From Acidobacteriota bacterium (GTDB taxonomy: Bacteria; Acidobacteriota; Polarisedimenticolia; J045), in the NCBI GenBank assembly GCA_024763475.1, contig JANTFM010000006.1, forward strand, positions 1-33,251: a DNA stretch of 33,251 nucleotides, given 5' to 3'. Both the position numbers and the translations under genes were made by a program. This document shows, in pieces, positions 8,618-17,235 of the stretch. Under the pieces are notes generated by a model. That model was given only the letters and a program-made list of their open reading frames with translations. It did not search any database and was not told where the DNA came from. Position 1 is the stretch's first letter. Each line of letters opens with the position of its first letter.

Positions 8618-10383
8618 GGTGTGGACTCCGAAATGGTGATCAACGCCTTCAGCTGACCGGTAAGCGGACGCCCGAGTTCGAGCTTGGCTTCGGCCAGTTT
8701 CAACCAACGGGAACGGAAGAGTTCGTTCCCTCCAGGGCGGGAGCGAAGGAGGATGTGCGCCGTGCCCGGCAAGGCGGGGAACTCTTTCCCCTCGCTCACG
8801 ATGCCCTCCGCCTTCAGGGCGAGGACGAGCTCGAGCGAGGTCTCACTCGGCACCTCGCCCAGCGCTTTCAGGTACGCCCCAGCGCTGCGGGCCGAGCGGC
8901 GGCGCGCTTCATGCACCGCGCCGAATTCCTTGGCGACCGCGCGGCTGGAACCCGCGAAGATCGTGTACTCACCCGGAAGAAGATCTTCGGGGATCCCGAT
9001 CGGCAGGACGACTCTGCGCCGCCTCCCGCGCTCGCCCAGGTACTCGACGCTGACCGTGACACGTTCTCCAGCCCGCGCGACCAGGCGATCCGGCATGGCC
9101 CGCACGAGCTTGAGTGCGCCACCCCTGGGAATCGTTCGAACCTCGAGGTCCACGCGCGACACCGCGGGAAGCTCGAGGGGAGCCTGCACCAGGGCCGCAA
9201 GTTGCCGCGTCAGCGCAGCGCCCAGTTGCCGCTCCGGCGGCCCGGAAGCCCCTCCCGCACCCGCGGCGTGGAGCGGAACCCGTGTCCCGTCCTCAAGCGT
9301 CACAGCCCCACTCATCAGCATCGCCTGGTCCAACTCGTTGACGAGAGTTCCTGTCAGGGCGCTCCGCAGGGCGAAGTTCGCCAGGCTGCTCAAGTAGAAG
9401 GGGTCCTTGATGATGAAATACTCCTGGTCGACCGGTGGAGCCCCCGGACTGTTCACAGAGACATGAATCGGCAACCCGGCGGGCGCCTCGCCCACCTGGC
9501 CTTCAATCCCTGTCGCGCGATCCTGAGTGAGGGTCCCGGCCGACTTGCCGAAACGGGAAAGCTTGAATGAAGAGGCCTCTGAAGCCACGGTCCAGACAAT
9601 CTCGGATGGGGCGATCGGCATCGCACTCCGCCCGGACCCGAGAAAGGGATGCCCGAAGGCGAGCAGTCGATCGCCTTCGCGCCAGGTCACCGTTCCCGTC
9701 GCTCCGATCTCCATCGCTCCCCACATCAACAGGGCGGTGATGGGCTTGCCCGGGGCGAGATCCTCGCCGTCAAGGCTGGCCAACGCGCTCGGGGTGGGGA
9801 CGACCTCGATGCTACCGACCTCCCCGAGGCCCTCGAAGAGGTCCGAGAACGAAGAGAGCTGAGACTTCGTCAAACCCCGGATGCCGAGTGCCAGGGGGGC
9901 ACGCCGCAGATCCCCCGCGGCGCCCGCATCACCAAACCAAGGCAGGGGCCTGCGCGGATACTTGCCGACCGCGAGCATGGACTCGATCGGAGTGATTCCG
10001 CAGATCGGTTCCTTGGTGAAGGACCCGATACTGTAACTGAGAGCCCCAATGAGCTTCCCGTCGATGTGCACTGGGCTGCCGGACATCCCGGCAGCGACGC
10101 CCTCCCACGTCCCCTTCTCCCCGACGAAACGCCCGAGGATCAGCGGAAGTTCCGGCCCGATGAAGTCATCCAGCACGCCGAGGATCTCGATCTCGATGGG
10201 CTCGGGTTCAGTTCCCGTCAGGACAGTGAGAGCTTCCGCCTTCATCCCGACCTGGACCTGGTCGAGGGGCAGAATCTCGATGGCGCGGACCTCTGCCGAA
10301 GAACTCAACAGCAGCAGCACGACAGTCAGCAAGCACCAAACCGAGCCTGTTCGATATGTTTTCTTGGCGTTTCGTATTCGCAC
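8614..10383 (-). CDS. SpoIVB-type (S55 family) secreted protease-like protein
   Basis: I place the start at the GTG at 10383: CGGAG lies 6-7 bases upstream and a signal peptide follows directly (basic n-region, a Leu-rich core, cleavage after Val-Arg-Ala). The longer frame to 10470 would run across the promoter. The 589-residue product carries the S55 peptidase signature Gly-Met-Ser-Gly-Ser-Pro-Val-His-Ile-Asp-Gly followed by Leu-Ile-Gly-Ala-Leu-Ser-Tyr, with the likely catalytic Ser between the glycines. A second conserved element, Gly-His-Pro-Phe-Leu-Gly-Ser-Gly, appears later. In sporulating Firmicutes this family cleaves SpoIVFA; in non-sporulating bacteria its targets are unknown. It is the first gene of an operon with the propeller protein, crcB and DUF190. 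Confidence 0.82.
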   Translation of the reverse strand: MRIRNAKKTYRTGSVWCLLTVVLLLLSSSAEVRAIEILPLDQVQVGMKAEALTVLTGTEPEPIEIEILGVLDDFIGPELPLILGRFVGEKGTWEGVAAGMSGSPVHIDGKLIGALSYSIGSFTKEPICGITPIESMLAVGKYPRRPLPWFGDAGAAGDLRRAPLALGIRGLTKSQLSSFSDLFEGLGEVGSIEVVPTPSALASLDGEDLAPGKPITALLMWGAMEIGATGTVTWREGDRLLAFGHPFLGSGRSAMPIAPSEIVWTVASEASSFKLSRFGKSAGTLTQDRATGIEGQVGEAPAGLPIHVSVNSPGAPPVDQEYFIIKDPFYLSSLANFALRSALTGTLVNELDQAMLMSGAVTLEDGTRVPLHAAGAGGASGPPERQLGAALTRQLAALVQAPLELPAVSRVDLEVRTIPRGGALKLVRAMPDRLVARAGERVTVSVEYLGERGRRRRVVLPIGIPEDLLPGEYTIFAGSSRAVAKEFGAVHEARRRSARSAGAYLKALGEVPSETSLELVLALKAEGIVSEGKEFPALPGTAHILLRSRPGGNELFRSRWLKLAEAKLELGRPLTGQLKALITISESTP

Positions 10384-10414
10384 ATCGATCTCCGGAGCTT
10401 TGTTTCCGGGGCTG

Positions 10415-10420
10415 ATTATA
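10415..10420 (-). promoter_or_regulatory. Perfect TATAAT -10 box of the S55-crcB operon
   Basis: On the minus strand TATAAT reads 32-37 bases upstream of the GTG at 10383, implying a leader of about 25 bases. No good -35 box is seen at 16-18 bp, so an activator may be needed or another sigma factor may read it. It fits the shorter start chosen for the S55 gene. Confidence 0.5.
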
Positions 10421-10567
10421 TGGTCCGGGCCGAGCTGGCACCCGTCTGCGTTTGCTCGAAACTCGGCCACTTAGGCCGCCTTTCTCTCGTCCCAGAACGA
10501 AACAGATCCTCCTCGATCGCTTCCCTCAGATTCGGAATCACGTACGGCCCGGGTTTGACCCACAACC

Positions 10568-10590
10568 CCATGGAACCCACGTTTCCATGG
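10568..10590. repeat. Perfect 8-bp inverted repeat upstream of the lipoprotein gene
   Basis: CCATGGAA (10568-10575) and TTCCATGG (10583-10590) flank a 7-base loop, 35 bases before the small lipoprotein gene. It could be an operator or a leader hairpin; no promoter boxes were convincing here. Confidence 0.5.
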
Positions 10591-10624
10591 AGAGAAACAG
10601 CTACGAGAGAATGAGGAGAACCCC

Positions 10625-10984
10625 ATGCGCACAAAAAGCCAACGACTACAGTCCCTGCTGATCGTAGTTGCCGTGCTCTTCGGCGGCTGCCTGACAAGCC
10701 TCGCAACCCCTCCCGGCGAGCAACCCATGGCGCGTGATCTCAGCTTCTCCCACGCGTGGGCCAAGGTCGCCGTGGCCGTCACCTCGCCCGCAGGCCTGGC
10801 GGCCGCCCTCTCTGAAACGAACCTGGTCGCACCGCTATGGCAGCTACTGCAGGCCAAACTCTCAAGCAATAACGAGCCGGCTGACTCCTCGGAACAGGCC
10901 ACAGTCCCGCCGGACACCATGCTCGATGAGCCGCTCTTTGCCGGCGGCGCAGGCGGTGACGAGCCCGCAGGCCCCTGGCCATAG
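10625..10984 (+). CDS. Small hypothetical lipoprotein
   Basis: A 119-residue protein whose ATG is preceded by GAGGAG 6 bases upstream. The N-terminus has basic residues, a hydrophobic core (Leu-Leu-Ile-Val-Val-Ala-Val-Leu) and a lipobox-like Phe-Gly-Gly-Cys with Cys at residue 22, so it is probably a lipoprotein. The mature part is Ala/Ser/Pro-rich with an acidic, Gly-rich end and no recognised domain. It stands alone between the divergent S55 operon and the palindrome array. Signal and ribosome-binding site support a real gene; function unknown. Confidence 0.65.
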   Translation: MRTKSQRLQSLLIVVAVLFGGCLTSLATPPGEQPMARDLSFSHAWAKVAVAVTSPAGLAAALSETNLVAPLWQLLQAKLSSNNEPADSSEQATVPPDTMLDEPLFAGGAGGDEPAGPWP

Positions 10985-11097
10985 GATCCACTCCTCATGG
11001 GCCCGGCGCTCTGTCGGCCCTTGCAAATACGTGGCGCCCGACCAGCAACCCCTGGCCGGGCGTCTTCCTGTAGACCCCGCCGTCTCGCCAAGAATCC

Positions 11098-11435
11098 GGT
11101 GCCAGTCACCATCGAGAATCCGGTGCCAGTCACCGTCGTGAGTTCGGTGCCAGTCACCATCCGGGCGAGAGTCTCGGAGTTCGGTCACTGGCACCATCGT
11201 GAGTTCGGTGCCAGTCACCATCGTGAGTTCGGTGACTGGCACCATCCGGGCGAGAGTCCCGGAGTTCGGTCACTGGCACCATCGTGAGTTCGGTGACTGG
11301 CACCATCCGGGCGAGAGTCCCGGAGTTCGGTCACTGGCACCATTGGGTTCGGTAACTGGCACCATCGTGAGTTCGGTGCCACTGGCACCATTGGGTTTGG
11401 TAACTGGCACCATCGTGAGTTCGGTGACTGGCACC
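11098..11435. repeat. Array of thirteen 13-bp degenerate palindromes (GGTG-N5-CACC)
   Basis: Thirteen copies of a palindromic unit occur in 338 bp, in the forms GGTGCCAGTCACC, GGTCACTGGCACC, GGTGACTGGCACC and GGTAACTGGCACC. Starts are 11098, 11122, 11146, 11183, 11207, 11231, 11268, 11292, 11329, 11351, 11375 (a 15-bp variant), 11399 and 11423. Steps are mostly 24 bp, with 37-bp steps where an insert reading CCGGGCGAGAGT intervenes. The linkers are ATCGTGAGTTC-like. The first and second forms are inverse complements, so orientation alternates. The array ends about 50 bp before the kinase/sigma-54 regulator gene. Confidence 0.92.
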
Positions 11436-11471
11436 ATCGGGGCGAGAGTTCGGTGGGTTGCATCGGAGTGA

Positions 11472-11477
11472 TAGAAT
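11472..11477 (+). promoter_or_regulatory. Extended -10 promoter (TGA-TAGAAT) for the kinase/sigma-54 regulator
   Basis: TAGAAT with an upstream TG extension lies only 9 bases before the ATG at 11487 and sits inside a small palindrome, GTGAT-AGA-ATCAC. The predicted transcript start would coincide with or fall just before the start codon, giving a leaderless mRNA. No convincing -35 box is present. Confidence 0.45.
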
Positions 11478-11486
11478 CACTTCCTG

Positions 11487-14400
11487 ATGTCCGACACGCT
11501 GCCTGGCCACAGATATCGGCTTCTCGAAGAGCTCGGCTCGGGGGGGTGCGGGGTTGTCTTCCTCGCGCTGGATACCGTGAGCGGGCAACAGGTTGTCCTC
11601 AAACGTGCGCAGGAGGGTGACGAGGCGCAGGCCTCGCTCAGCGAAGAATTCTCGCGCGTCGCTTCGCTGTCGCATCCCGGGATCGCCCGCGCCCTGGACT
11701 TCATTCCCGGGAAGAAGCGCGAGAGTTCCTTCGTCGTATTCGAGAGGGCACCCGGCCGCGCGTCCACGGAACTCTGCGGAGAGGCCGCCGGCGAGCGCAT
11801 CCTCGGCTGGGCAGCTGCCGTCGCGGAAATCCTGGACTTCCTTCATCTCAGTGGCCTCCTGCATGGCGACCTGAAGCCGGAGCACGTCTTCATCGACGAG
11901 GAGGACGGCGTTCGGCTGATCGACTTCGGACTGGCCCGCGCTCCCGGAGAACCCGGCGGCGGCACGGCGGCGACGGCCGCACCAGAGATTCTCCTGCGCG
12001 GGACCGGAGACGAACGATCGGACCTCTTCAGCCTCGGGGCCACGCTCTTCTACTGGCTCTTCCAACGCTACCCCTGGGGAGAGACTCTCGAGGCTCGCCT
12101 GTCCGTAAAGGCAAGGCGACCCCACATTCCCTTGCGGGATGACCTGCCCAAGGGCGCTCGGCGCCTGCTGCGGGATCTCCTTGCGCCGGAAGCTGGCGAG
12201 AGGATCGGCAGCGCGAGGGAGATCGTCTCCCGCCTGGCCGAGATCGGGATCCCGTTACCCGACCCCTCCCTCTCCTCCCCGGCCACGCGTGCGGGATCCC
12301 TGCCCCTCGTGGGAAGGGACGAGGTCCTGCGACAGCTCGCCCCCGGCTGGTACGCGGGAGCGCAGCAACCCCCGCGCTTCCTCTCCCTGGTCGGACCGGT
12401 GGGTTCCGGACGCTCCCGACTGATCCGCGAGATCGCGCGCCGCGCGAAGACGGCGCAACGCCGCGTGCTCCAGGTCCACGGCAGCGAGAGCGAACTGCCC
12501 CTTTCGCGCCGCCTCGCCGTCGCGATTCGAGCCCAAGCCAGCGTCGGTCCATGCACGGTACTCTTCGACGATGTGGACGAGTTGCCCGAGGAGACCACGA
12601 ACCTGCTACAGGATCTTCCACGCCGCCTTGCCGCGCAGGACTCGCTCGTGGTCGTGACAGCGGGCAGCCGCGCCTTTGGCGACCTCTGGCAGGAGCTTCC
12701 TCTCGAGCCACTCTCCGCGAAACAGTTGCGCGAAGCGTGTCACAACCTTCTCCCCGGTCCACCACCGCCCGCCGGACTCGCGACGCGTCTACTCGAGGCC
12801 AGCGGGGGACGCCCGGGGATCGTCATCGACCTGCTTGCCGGAGCCGTGCGAGCGGGCGTGATCCGCTGCGACGCGACCGGCTGGGACCTGCATCGCCTCG
12901 AGCAGATGCCGCTTGGAGAGCAGGACTCGAAGTCCGCGATCTTACCGGCCTCGCTGCGCGGTGAGCAGAGGGTCGTCGCCCTCGCGCTGCTGACAGCCTC
13001 CGAGCCCCTCGGCCTGCATGCGCTGTCCCGCGCCTCGCACGTTTCCCATTCTCGCGTTGCGGAGGCCATGCGAACCCTCGTGGCGAGCCAACTCGCAGTG
13101 CGCGAAGCCTCCGGCCTGCTCCGCCCTTCGGTACGCGCCAAGAACCTCCAGGGAGTCGCCGATGCGGAGCGGCAACGGTGGCACCAGCGATGGCTCGCGC
13201 TCACGGCCCGCGCCACGCCGGAGCCGGATGCGGTAGCACGCGTGCGCTGGCTGCGGCGGCTCGTGCGACACGCCACGGGAAGCGGACGAACGGAGCTTGC
13301 GGCACGACTGGCGTTGCGTGCGGCAACCCAGGCCGTACGGGCCGGGCGCCCCGACCTGGCCTCCGCGACGCTCGCGGAACTGCCACTCCGAGAGACGTTG
13401 CCCGAGGTGCTGCAGGCGCACCTGCTCCTCGCTTCAGGCGAGATTCACATCGCAAGCGCACGACCCGGCATGGCCGCCCCGGAGTTTAAAGCGGCGCTGG
13501 CCCTCTTCGAACGCCTGGGCCGGAGCACGTCGGCGAGCCGCGCAACAGCGCGACTTGCGCGGGTTCTCGGCGATCTGGGCCAGACCGAGCGCGGCCTCGA
13601 ACTCGTTCGCAGCGCTGCAGCAAGCACGGCCAGCCCCGAAGTGCGATCCCTCGCCCTCGTCGAAGAAGGCATCCTCCTCGCGCGTCAGCACGAGTACACG
13701 GCCGCTCTCGGCCAGTTGGAAGAGGCGCTATCCCTTGCGCCGGCTTCGAGCCATGTCGAGGCGAGAGCTCACGCCGCCCGCGCACGCTGCCTCGTGTTGA
13801 TCGGCCAGCTGGACGAAGCCGAGCGGGAACTCGTCCTCGCTCGCGAGCCCGCCCAGGCCACCGGCGACCGCTCGCTAGAGGCCGCGCTACTCCTCGCCGA
13901 AGGCCAAGCCTCGCTCGCTGCAGGACATCCACGCCGCCTGCTCGACCAGGTTCCACGCATCCGCGAGGCGCTCCTAGCGCGCGGAGAGGCGGATGGCCTC
14001 GGTATGCTCTCCGCCCTGATCTCCGATGCGGAATCGATGCTCGGCAACTGGGACCGCGCACTCGAAGCCGCTCTCGATTCCGTGCGCTGGCGTGAGGTCC
14101 ACGGACATCTGGGCTGGCTCGCCGTGGCGTGGAACCGCCTGGCGCGCATCCACCTGCTGCGGGGTTCCCTCCCCGCCACCCGGGCGGCGGCTCGCCGCGC
14201 GAGAGATCTCGCGGAAGAGTCCCGCTTCGCCCCGGCGCTCAGCGAGGCCCGAGCCGTCCTCGCCCGTATCCTCATTCTCGAAGACAAGCTCCACGACGCC
14301 CGCCGTCTCGGCGACGCCGCGATCTCCTCGAGCGAAAGCTCGGAGCACGTGCCCGCCCGAGTGGAGGCCCTGATCGCGCGAGCGCTGGTCTGCCGGGCCG

Positions 14401-16268
14401 ATGGGGAATCCCGTGAGGCTGCCGACCTGGCAGGCCGGGCCCTCGAGATATCTCCCGTCCTCAAGACCAACTCTGCTGCAGAGGTCGAGGCCCTCGCGTT
14501 GAGCGCCGAGTCCCTGGCCAAGGACGATCCCGAAGAAGCCGTCGCACTCGCCCGCCGCGCATGGCGGGTCGCGGACCGGCGGGGTCTCTTCGACGCGGGC
14601 GTTCTGGCCCTTGCCGCGCGAGAAAGCGCCTTGATCGCTGCCGGACGAGACGAGGAAGCCTCGTCCCTCCGCCGCTGGGCGGCAGCACGGATCGAAGAGG
14701 CTGCCGGCCGCCTCGCAGATCACGTCGCGCGCCGCACCTTCCTCGAGCGCCCGGATCGACTCCGCCTGCTTGAGGCGACGGGCTCGCGAGAGGGACAACG
14801 CCTCGAGGCGCTCTACGAGATCGTGGCGGCACTCAACAGCCTGCACAACTCGGGCCGGGTGGCCGAGACGCTGATGGATAAGGCGCTCGAGCTTCTCGGC
14901 GCGGAGCAGGGTGCGGTCGTTCTGGCCAACTCCGAGGGCACACTCGAGGTCGTTCTCTGCCGCGGCGTCGAGGAAGAGACGGCTGCCGATGCGCTGAGGC
15001 TCTCGCAGACCATCCTCGAGAGAGCCCACGGCGGCGAGTCCATCCTGACGCTTTCCCCGGCCACGGATCCTCGCTTCCACGAGGCGGCCTCGGTCCGCCT
15101 CTTCGGCATCCGCGCGGTGCTCTGCGTCCCGCTGCGCTGGAAGGGCCGGCTCGTCGGTGCGATTTACCTCGACAGCCGGGATCCGGGCCATCGCTTCGAC
15201 CGGGGGGATCTCAGGTTCCTCGAGGCCCTCTCGGATCACGCTGCACTCGCACTCGAAAACGCGCGGGCCTTCACCCGGCTCGAATTGGAGAACGACCAGC
15301 TGCGCGCGGATCTCGGCGAGCGAGACCGCCTCGGTGAGATCCTCGGGCGCTCGGCCTCGATGCGGGAACTGTTCCGCGTCATCGAGGCCTCGGCGCCCAG
15401 CGACGTCCCGGTGCTCGTCACAGGCGAGTCTGGCACCGGCAAGGAACTCGTTGCACGCTCTCTGCATCGCCTGGGCCGCCATCCGGAGGGCCCCTTCGTC
15501 CCCGTCAACTGCGCCGCCATCCCGGAGGACATTTTCGAGTCCATGCTCTTCGGGCACGAACGAGGAGCATTCACCGGTGCGGAACGCTCGCGGCCCGGCC
15601 TCATCGCCCAAGCCCACTCCGGTACGCTCTTCCTCGATGAGATCGGCGACATGCCGACAACGATGCAGGTCAAGCTCCTGCGCGTTCTCGAGGAGCAGTG
15701 TGTGCAACCCCTCGGCGCCTCGACGACACGCAACGTGGACATCCGTGTCGTCACAGCCACCAACCGCGACTTGAGCGCGGCAACCCGCGCCGGAGCGTTC
15801 CGCGAAGATCTGCTCTACCGCATCGACGTCCTACGCGTGCGCATCCCCCCCTTGCGCGAACGCGTCGAGGATATCCCGCTCCTGGCACAACACATCCTCG
15901 CAGGGATGCAGTCCAGCTTCGGCCCGCTGCGAGCTACGCCCGAGCTCCTCGCGAGACTGGCAACCTGGTCCTGGCCCGGCAACGTCAGGGAGCTGGAAAA
16001 CACCCTCTCCCGCCTCGCTCTGCGCTGCGAGGGCGGCATCATCGACCTCGAGACCCTCATGGCCGATCCCGACTCGCGCCACTGCTTCGGCGACTCGCGG
16101 GAAGAGAGCCAGACCGACCTCGAGAAGGTCGAGCGGGACGCAATCCGCAGAGCCCTTGAAGTCACCTCCGGCCACCGCGTGCGCGCTGCGGGCCTCCTTG
16201 GCATCGGCCGGGCCACTCTCTTCCGCAAGATTCGCCGCTACGGGCTCGAGCAGGTGGGACGCTCCTGA
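11487..16268 (+). CDS. Ser/Thr kinase-NTPase-TPR-GAF-sigma-54 activator fusion regulator
   Basis: A 1,593-residue cytoplasmic regulator. Residues 10-255 form a Ser/Thr kinase: Gly-rich loop, Lys 39, His-Gly-Asp-Leu-Lys-Pro-Glu-His (126-133, Gly replacing Arg of HRD), Asp-Phe-Gly (146-148). Residues about 265-560 are a STAND/AAA-type NTPase with a Walker A (303-310) and a Phe-Asp-Asp-Val-Asp Walker B. About 580-1090 is a helical TPR-like region, then a GAF domain (about 1125-1270). A complete sigma-54 activator AAA+ domain follows (Walker A at 1313, GAFTGA at 1360-1365) and a Fis-type helix-turn-helix ends the protein. An intact GAFTGA means it should drive sigma-54 RNA polymerase. The kinase loop starts right at the N-terminus, so the ATG is right despite no ribosome-binding site. 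Confidence 0.93.
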   Translation: MSDTLPGHRYRLLEELGSGGCGVVFLALDTVSGQQVVLKRAQEGDEAQASLSEEFSRVASLSHPGIARALDFIPGKKRESSFVVFERAPGRASTELCGEAAGERILGWAAAVAEILDFLHLSGLLHGDLKPEHVFIDEEDGVRLIDFGLARAPGEPGGGTAATAAPEILLRGTGDERSDLFSLGATLFYWLFQRYPWGETLEARLSVKARRPHIPLRDDLPKGARRLLRDLLAPEAGERIGSAREIVSRLAEIGIPLPDPSLSSPATRAGSLPLVGRDEVLRQLAPGWYAGAQQPPRFLSLVGPVGSGRSRLIREIARRAKTAQRRVLQVHGSESELPLSRRLAVAIRAQASVGPCTVLFDDVDELPEETTNLLQDLPRRLAAQDSLVVVTAGSRAFGDLWQELPLEPLSAKQLREACHNLLPGPPPPAGLATRLLEASGGRPGIVIDLLAGAVRAGVIRCDATGWDLHRLEQMPLGEQDSKSAILPASLRGEQRVVALALLTASEPLGLHALSRASHVSHSRVAEAMRTLVASQLAVREASGLLRPSVRAKNLQGVADAERQRWHQRWLALTARATPEPDAVARVRWLRRLVRHATGSGRTELAARLALRAATQAVRAGRPDLASATLAELPLRETLPEVLQAHLLLASGEIHIASARPGMAAPEFKAALALFERLGRSTSASRATARLARVLGDLGQTERGLELVRSAAASTASPEVRSLALVEEGILLARQHEYTAALGQLEEALSLAPASSHVEARAHAARARCLVLIGQLDEAERELVLAREPAQATGDRSLEAALLLAEGQASLAAGHPRRLLDQVPRIREALLARGEADGLGMLSALISDAESMLGNWDRALEAALDSVRWREVHGHLGWLAVAWNRLARIHLLRGSLPATRAAARRARDLAEESRFAPALSEARAVLARILILEDKLHDARRLGDAAISSSESSEHVPARVEALIARALVCRADGESREAADLAGRALEISPVLKTNSAAEVEALALSAESLAKDDPEEAVALARRAWRVADRRGLFDAGVLALAARESALIAAGRDEEASSLRRWAAARIEEAAGRLADHVARRTFLERPDRLRLLEATGSREGQRLEALYEIVAALNSLHNSGRVAETLMDKALELLGAEQGAVVLANSEGTLEVVLCRGVEEETAADALRLSQTILERAHGGESILTLSPATDPRFHEAASVRLFGIRAVLCVPLRWKGRLVGAIYLDSRDPGHRFDRGDLRFLEALSDHAALALENARAFTRLELENDQLRADLGERDRLGEILGRSASMRELFRVIEASAPSDVPVLVTGESGTGKELVARSLHRLGRHPEGPFVPVNCAAIPEDIFESMLFGHERGAFTGAERSRPGLIAQAHSGTLFLDEIGDMPTTMQVKLLRVLEEQCVQPLGASTTRNVDIRVVTATNRDLSAATRAGAFREDLLYRIDVLRVRIPPLRERVEDIPLLAQHILAGMQSSFGPLRATPELLARLATWSWPGNVRELENTLSRLALRCEGGIIDLETLMADPDSRHCFGDSREESQTDLEKVERDAIRRALEVTSGHRVRAAGLLGIGRATLFRKIRRYGLEQVGRS

Positions 16269-16412
16269 GTCAGCGTCGAGTGCGGCTCTTGAGCCAGGAG
16301 CAGACCCCCGGGACGGCACGGCTCTCGAAGCCGCTTTCAGCTGCAGCCGCCGTTTCGGACCCTGCTTGGCGACCTCGAATTCCGCTCCCGCGCCCGGGCC
16401 CGAGTCCGCATC

Positions 16413-16432
16413 GTCTCAAAACGAGACTTTTT
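16413..16432 (+). terminator. Probable intrinsic terminator of the kinase/sigma-54 regulator
   Basis: GTCTC and GAGAC pair around an AAAAC loop and are followed by five Ts. The stem is short (5 bp) and lies about 145 bp after the stop codon, so it is a weak but reasonable terminator. Confidence 0.45.
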
Positions 16433-16525
16433 CTGACTCCATGCGCTGGACCTCTCCCCGGAGGGTCGTGAAGCATCTCGCTATAACACAGCGTCTTAGG
16501 CCGTTTTCTTCGGATTCGCTCATTC

Positions 16526-16542
16526 TGGCTTACGCCTTGCAT
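16526..16542 (+). promoter_or_regulatory. Sigma-54 (-24/-12) promoter candidate
   Basis: TGGC-N7-TTGCAT places GG and GC exactly 10 bp apart, as in the consensus TGGCACG-N4-TTGC. It lies about 260 bp downstream of a gene for a GAFTGA-containing sigma-54 activator. No protein gene clearly starts behind it; a small RNA or the 34-codon frame at 16592 could be the target. Confidence 0.5.
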
Positions 16543-16591
16543 TAGCTGGTGGAGCGAACAGGAGCTGGCCCCCACCGGACCCTGCTTCGTC

Positions 16592-16696
16592 ATGAGGCGT
16601 TCACGCAGCAGGCTGGATAGCAGCACCTGTCTGCAGAGCTTCATAACTCAGGACATTAACCTGGCTTTGGCATGTCAGGCGGCGAACTTCCCTTGA
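16592..16696 (+). CDS. Possible 34-codon small ORF behind the sigma-54 promoter
   Basis: An ATG frame of 34 codons starts about 50 bases after the -12 element of the sigma-54 promoter candidate. The peptide is Arg-rich at the start and ends Leu-Ala-Leu-Ala-Cys-Gln-Ala-Ala-Asn-Phe-Pro. There is no good ribosome-binding site. It is reported only because of its position; the transcript may be non-coding. Confidence 0.2.
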   Translation: MRRSRSRLDSSTCLQSFITQDINLALACQAANFP

Positions 16697-17091
16697 ACTC
16701 CCTCCGACCGCTCCCCGGAGGTTCGCCGGTCCCGCCCGATGGATGGGGCCGCGATTCGGGCTTCCCCGACCCTGCAGTTCCCGAGCGCGGCCCCACCACA
16801 CTTGCCTGCCCGCGACAGGTTCCTGCGCCTCGAGATCTCCTGTTGCGTCTCTGAACTTCCCCGCCCCCTCCTCTCTCTGCACACCCCTTGCGCCTCTACA
16901 GCTTTCTGGCGCGTTGGTACCTCCTGCATCTCTCCACGTCCCTTGCTCCACCACTCTTCCCTGCACCACCACGGGTCCCCCCGCTTGAAGACCGGCCCAA
17001 CCAGAACCAGCCCTTTGCCTTGGCCTTGGCGGGATGCTCTCTGTTCGTTGGCTCCTGAGATGCACGAGGACGAACGAGCCTTTGCGAGATG

Positions 17092-17235
17092 CAAGGTCGA
17101 ACCCGATCCTGGGAGGCTCAAGGACGGACAAACTCAGGAGGCACAAGGACGAACCCGATCTCGCGAGGCGCAAGGACGAACAAACTCAGGAGGCACAAGG
17201 ACGAACCCGATCTCGGGAGGCGCAAGGACGAACGC
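17092..17235. repeat. 26/52-bp tandem repeat array
   Basis: About six units of roughly 26 bp alternate between two types: AAGGACGAACCCGATCTCG followed by GGAGGCGC, and AAGGACGAACAAACTCAGGA followed by GGCAC. Pairs repeat with a 52-bp period (for example 17141 and 17193). The array ends just past the 3' end of the ChaN-like gene (stop at 17260), so it lies in its downstream region. Confidence 0.8.

Noticed and set aside
11098-11435. CRISPR array
   Set aside because: The palindromes alternate in orientation and the linkers are also conserved; there are no unique spacers and no cas genes.
16290-16412. tRNA-Sec gene (expected near selB)
   Set aside because: A T-arm-like TTCGA stretch exists on the minus strand but no acceptor or anticodon arms pair with it.
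16675-17173. Long minus-strand frames in the gene-poor interval
   Set aside because: They are Arg/Gly/Ser-rich composition artefacts without ribosome-binding sites, and overlap the repeats at 17092-17235.
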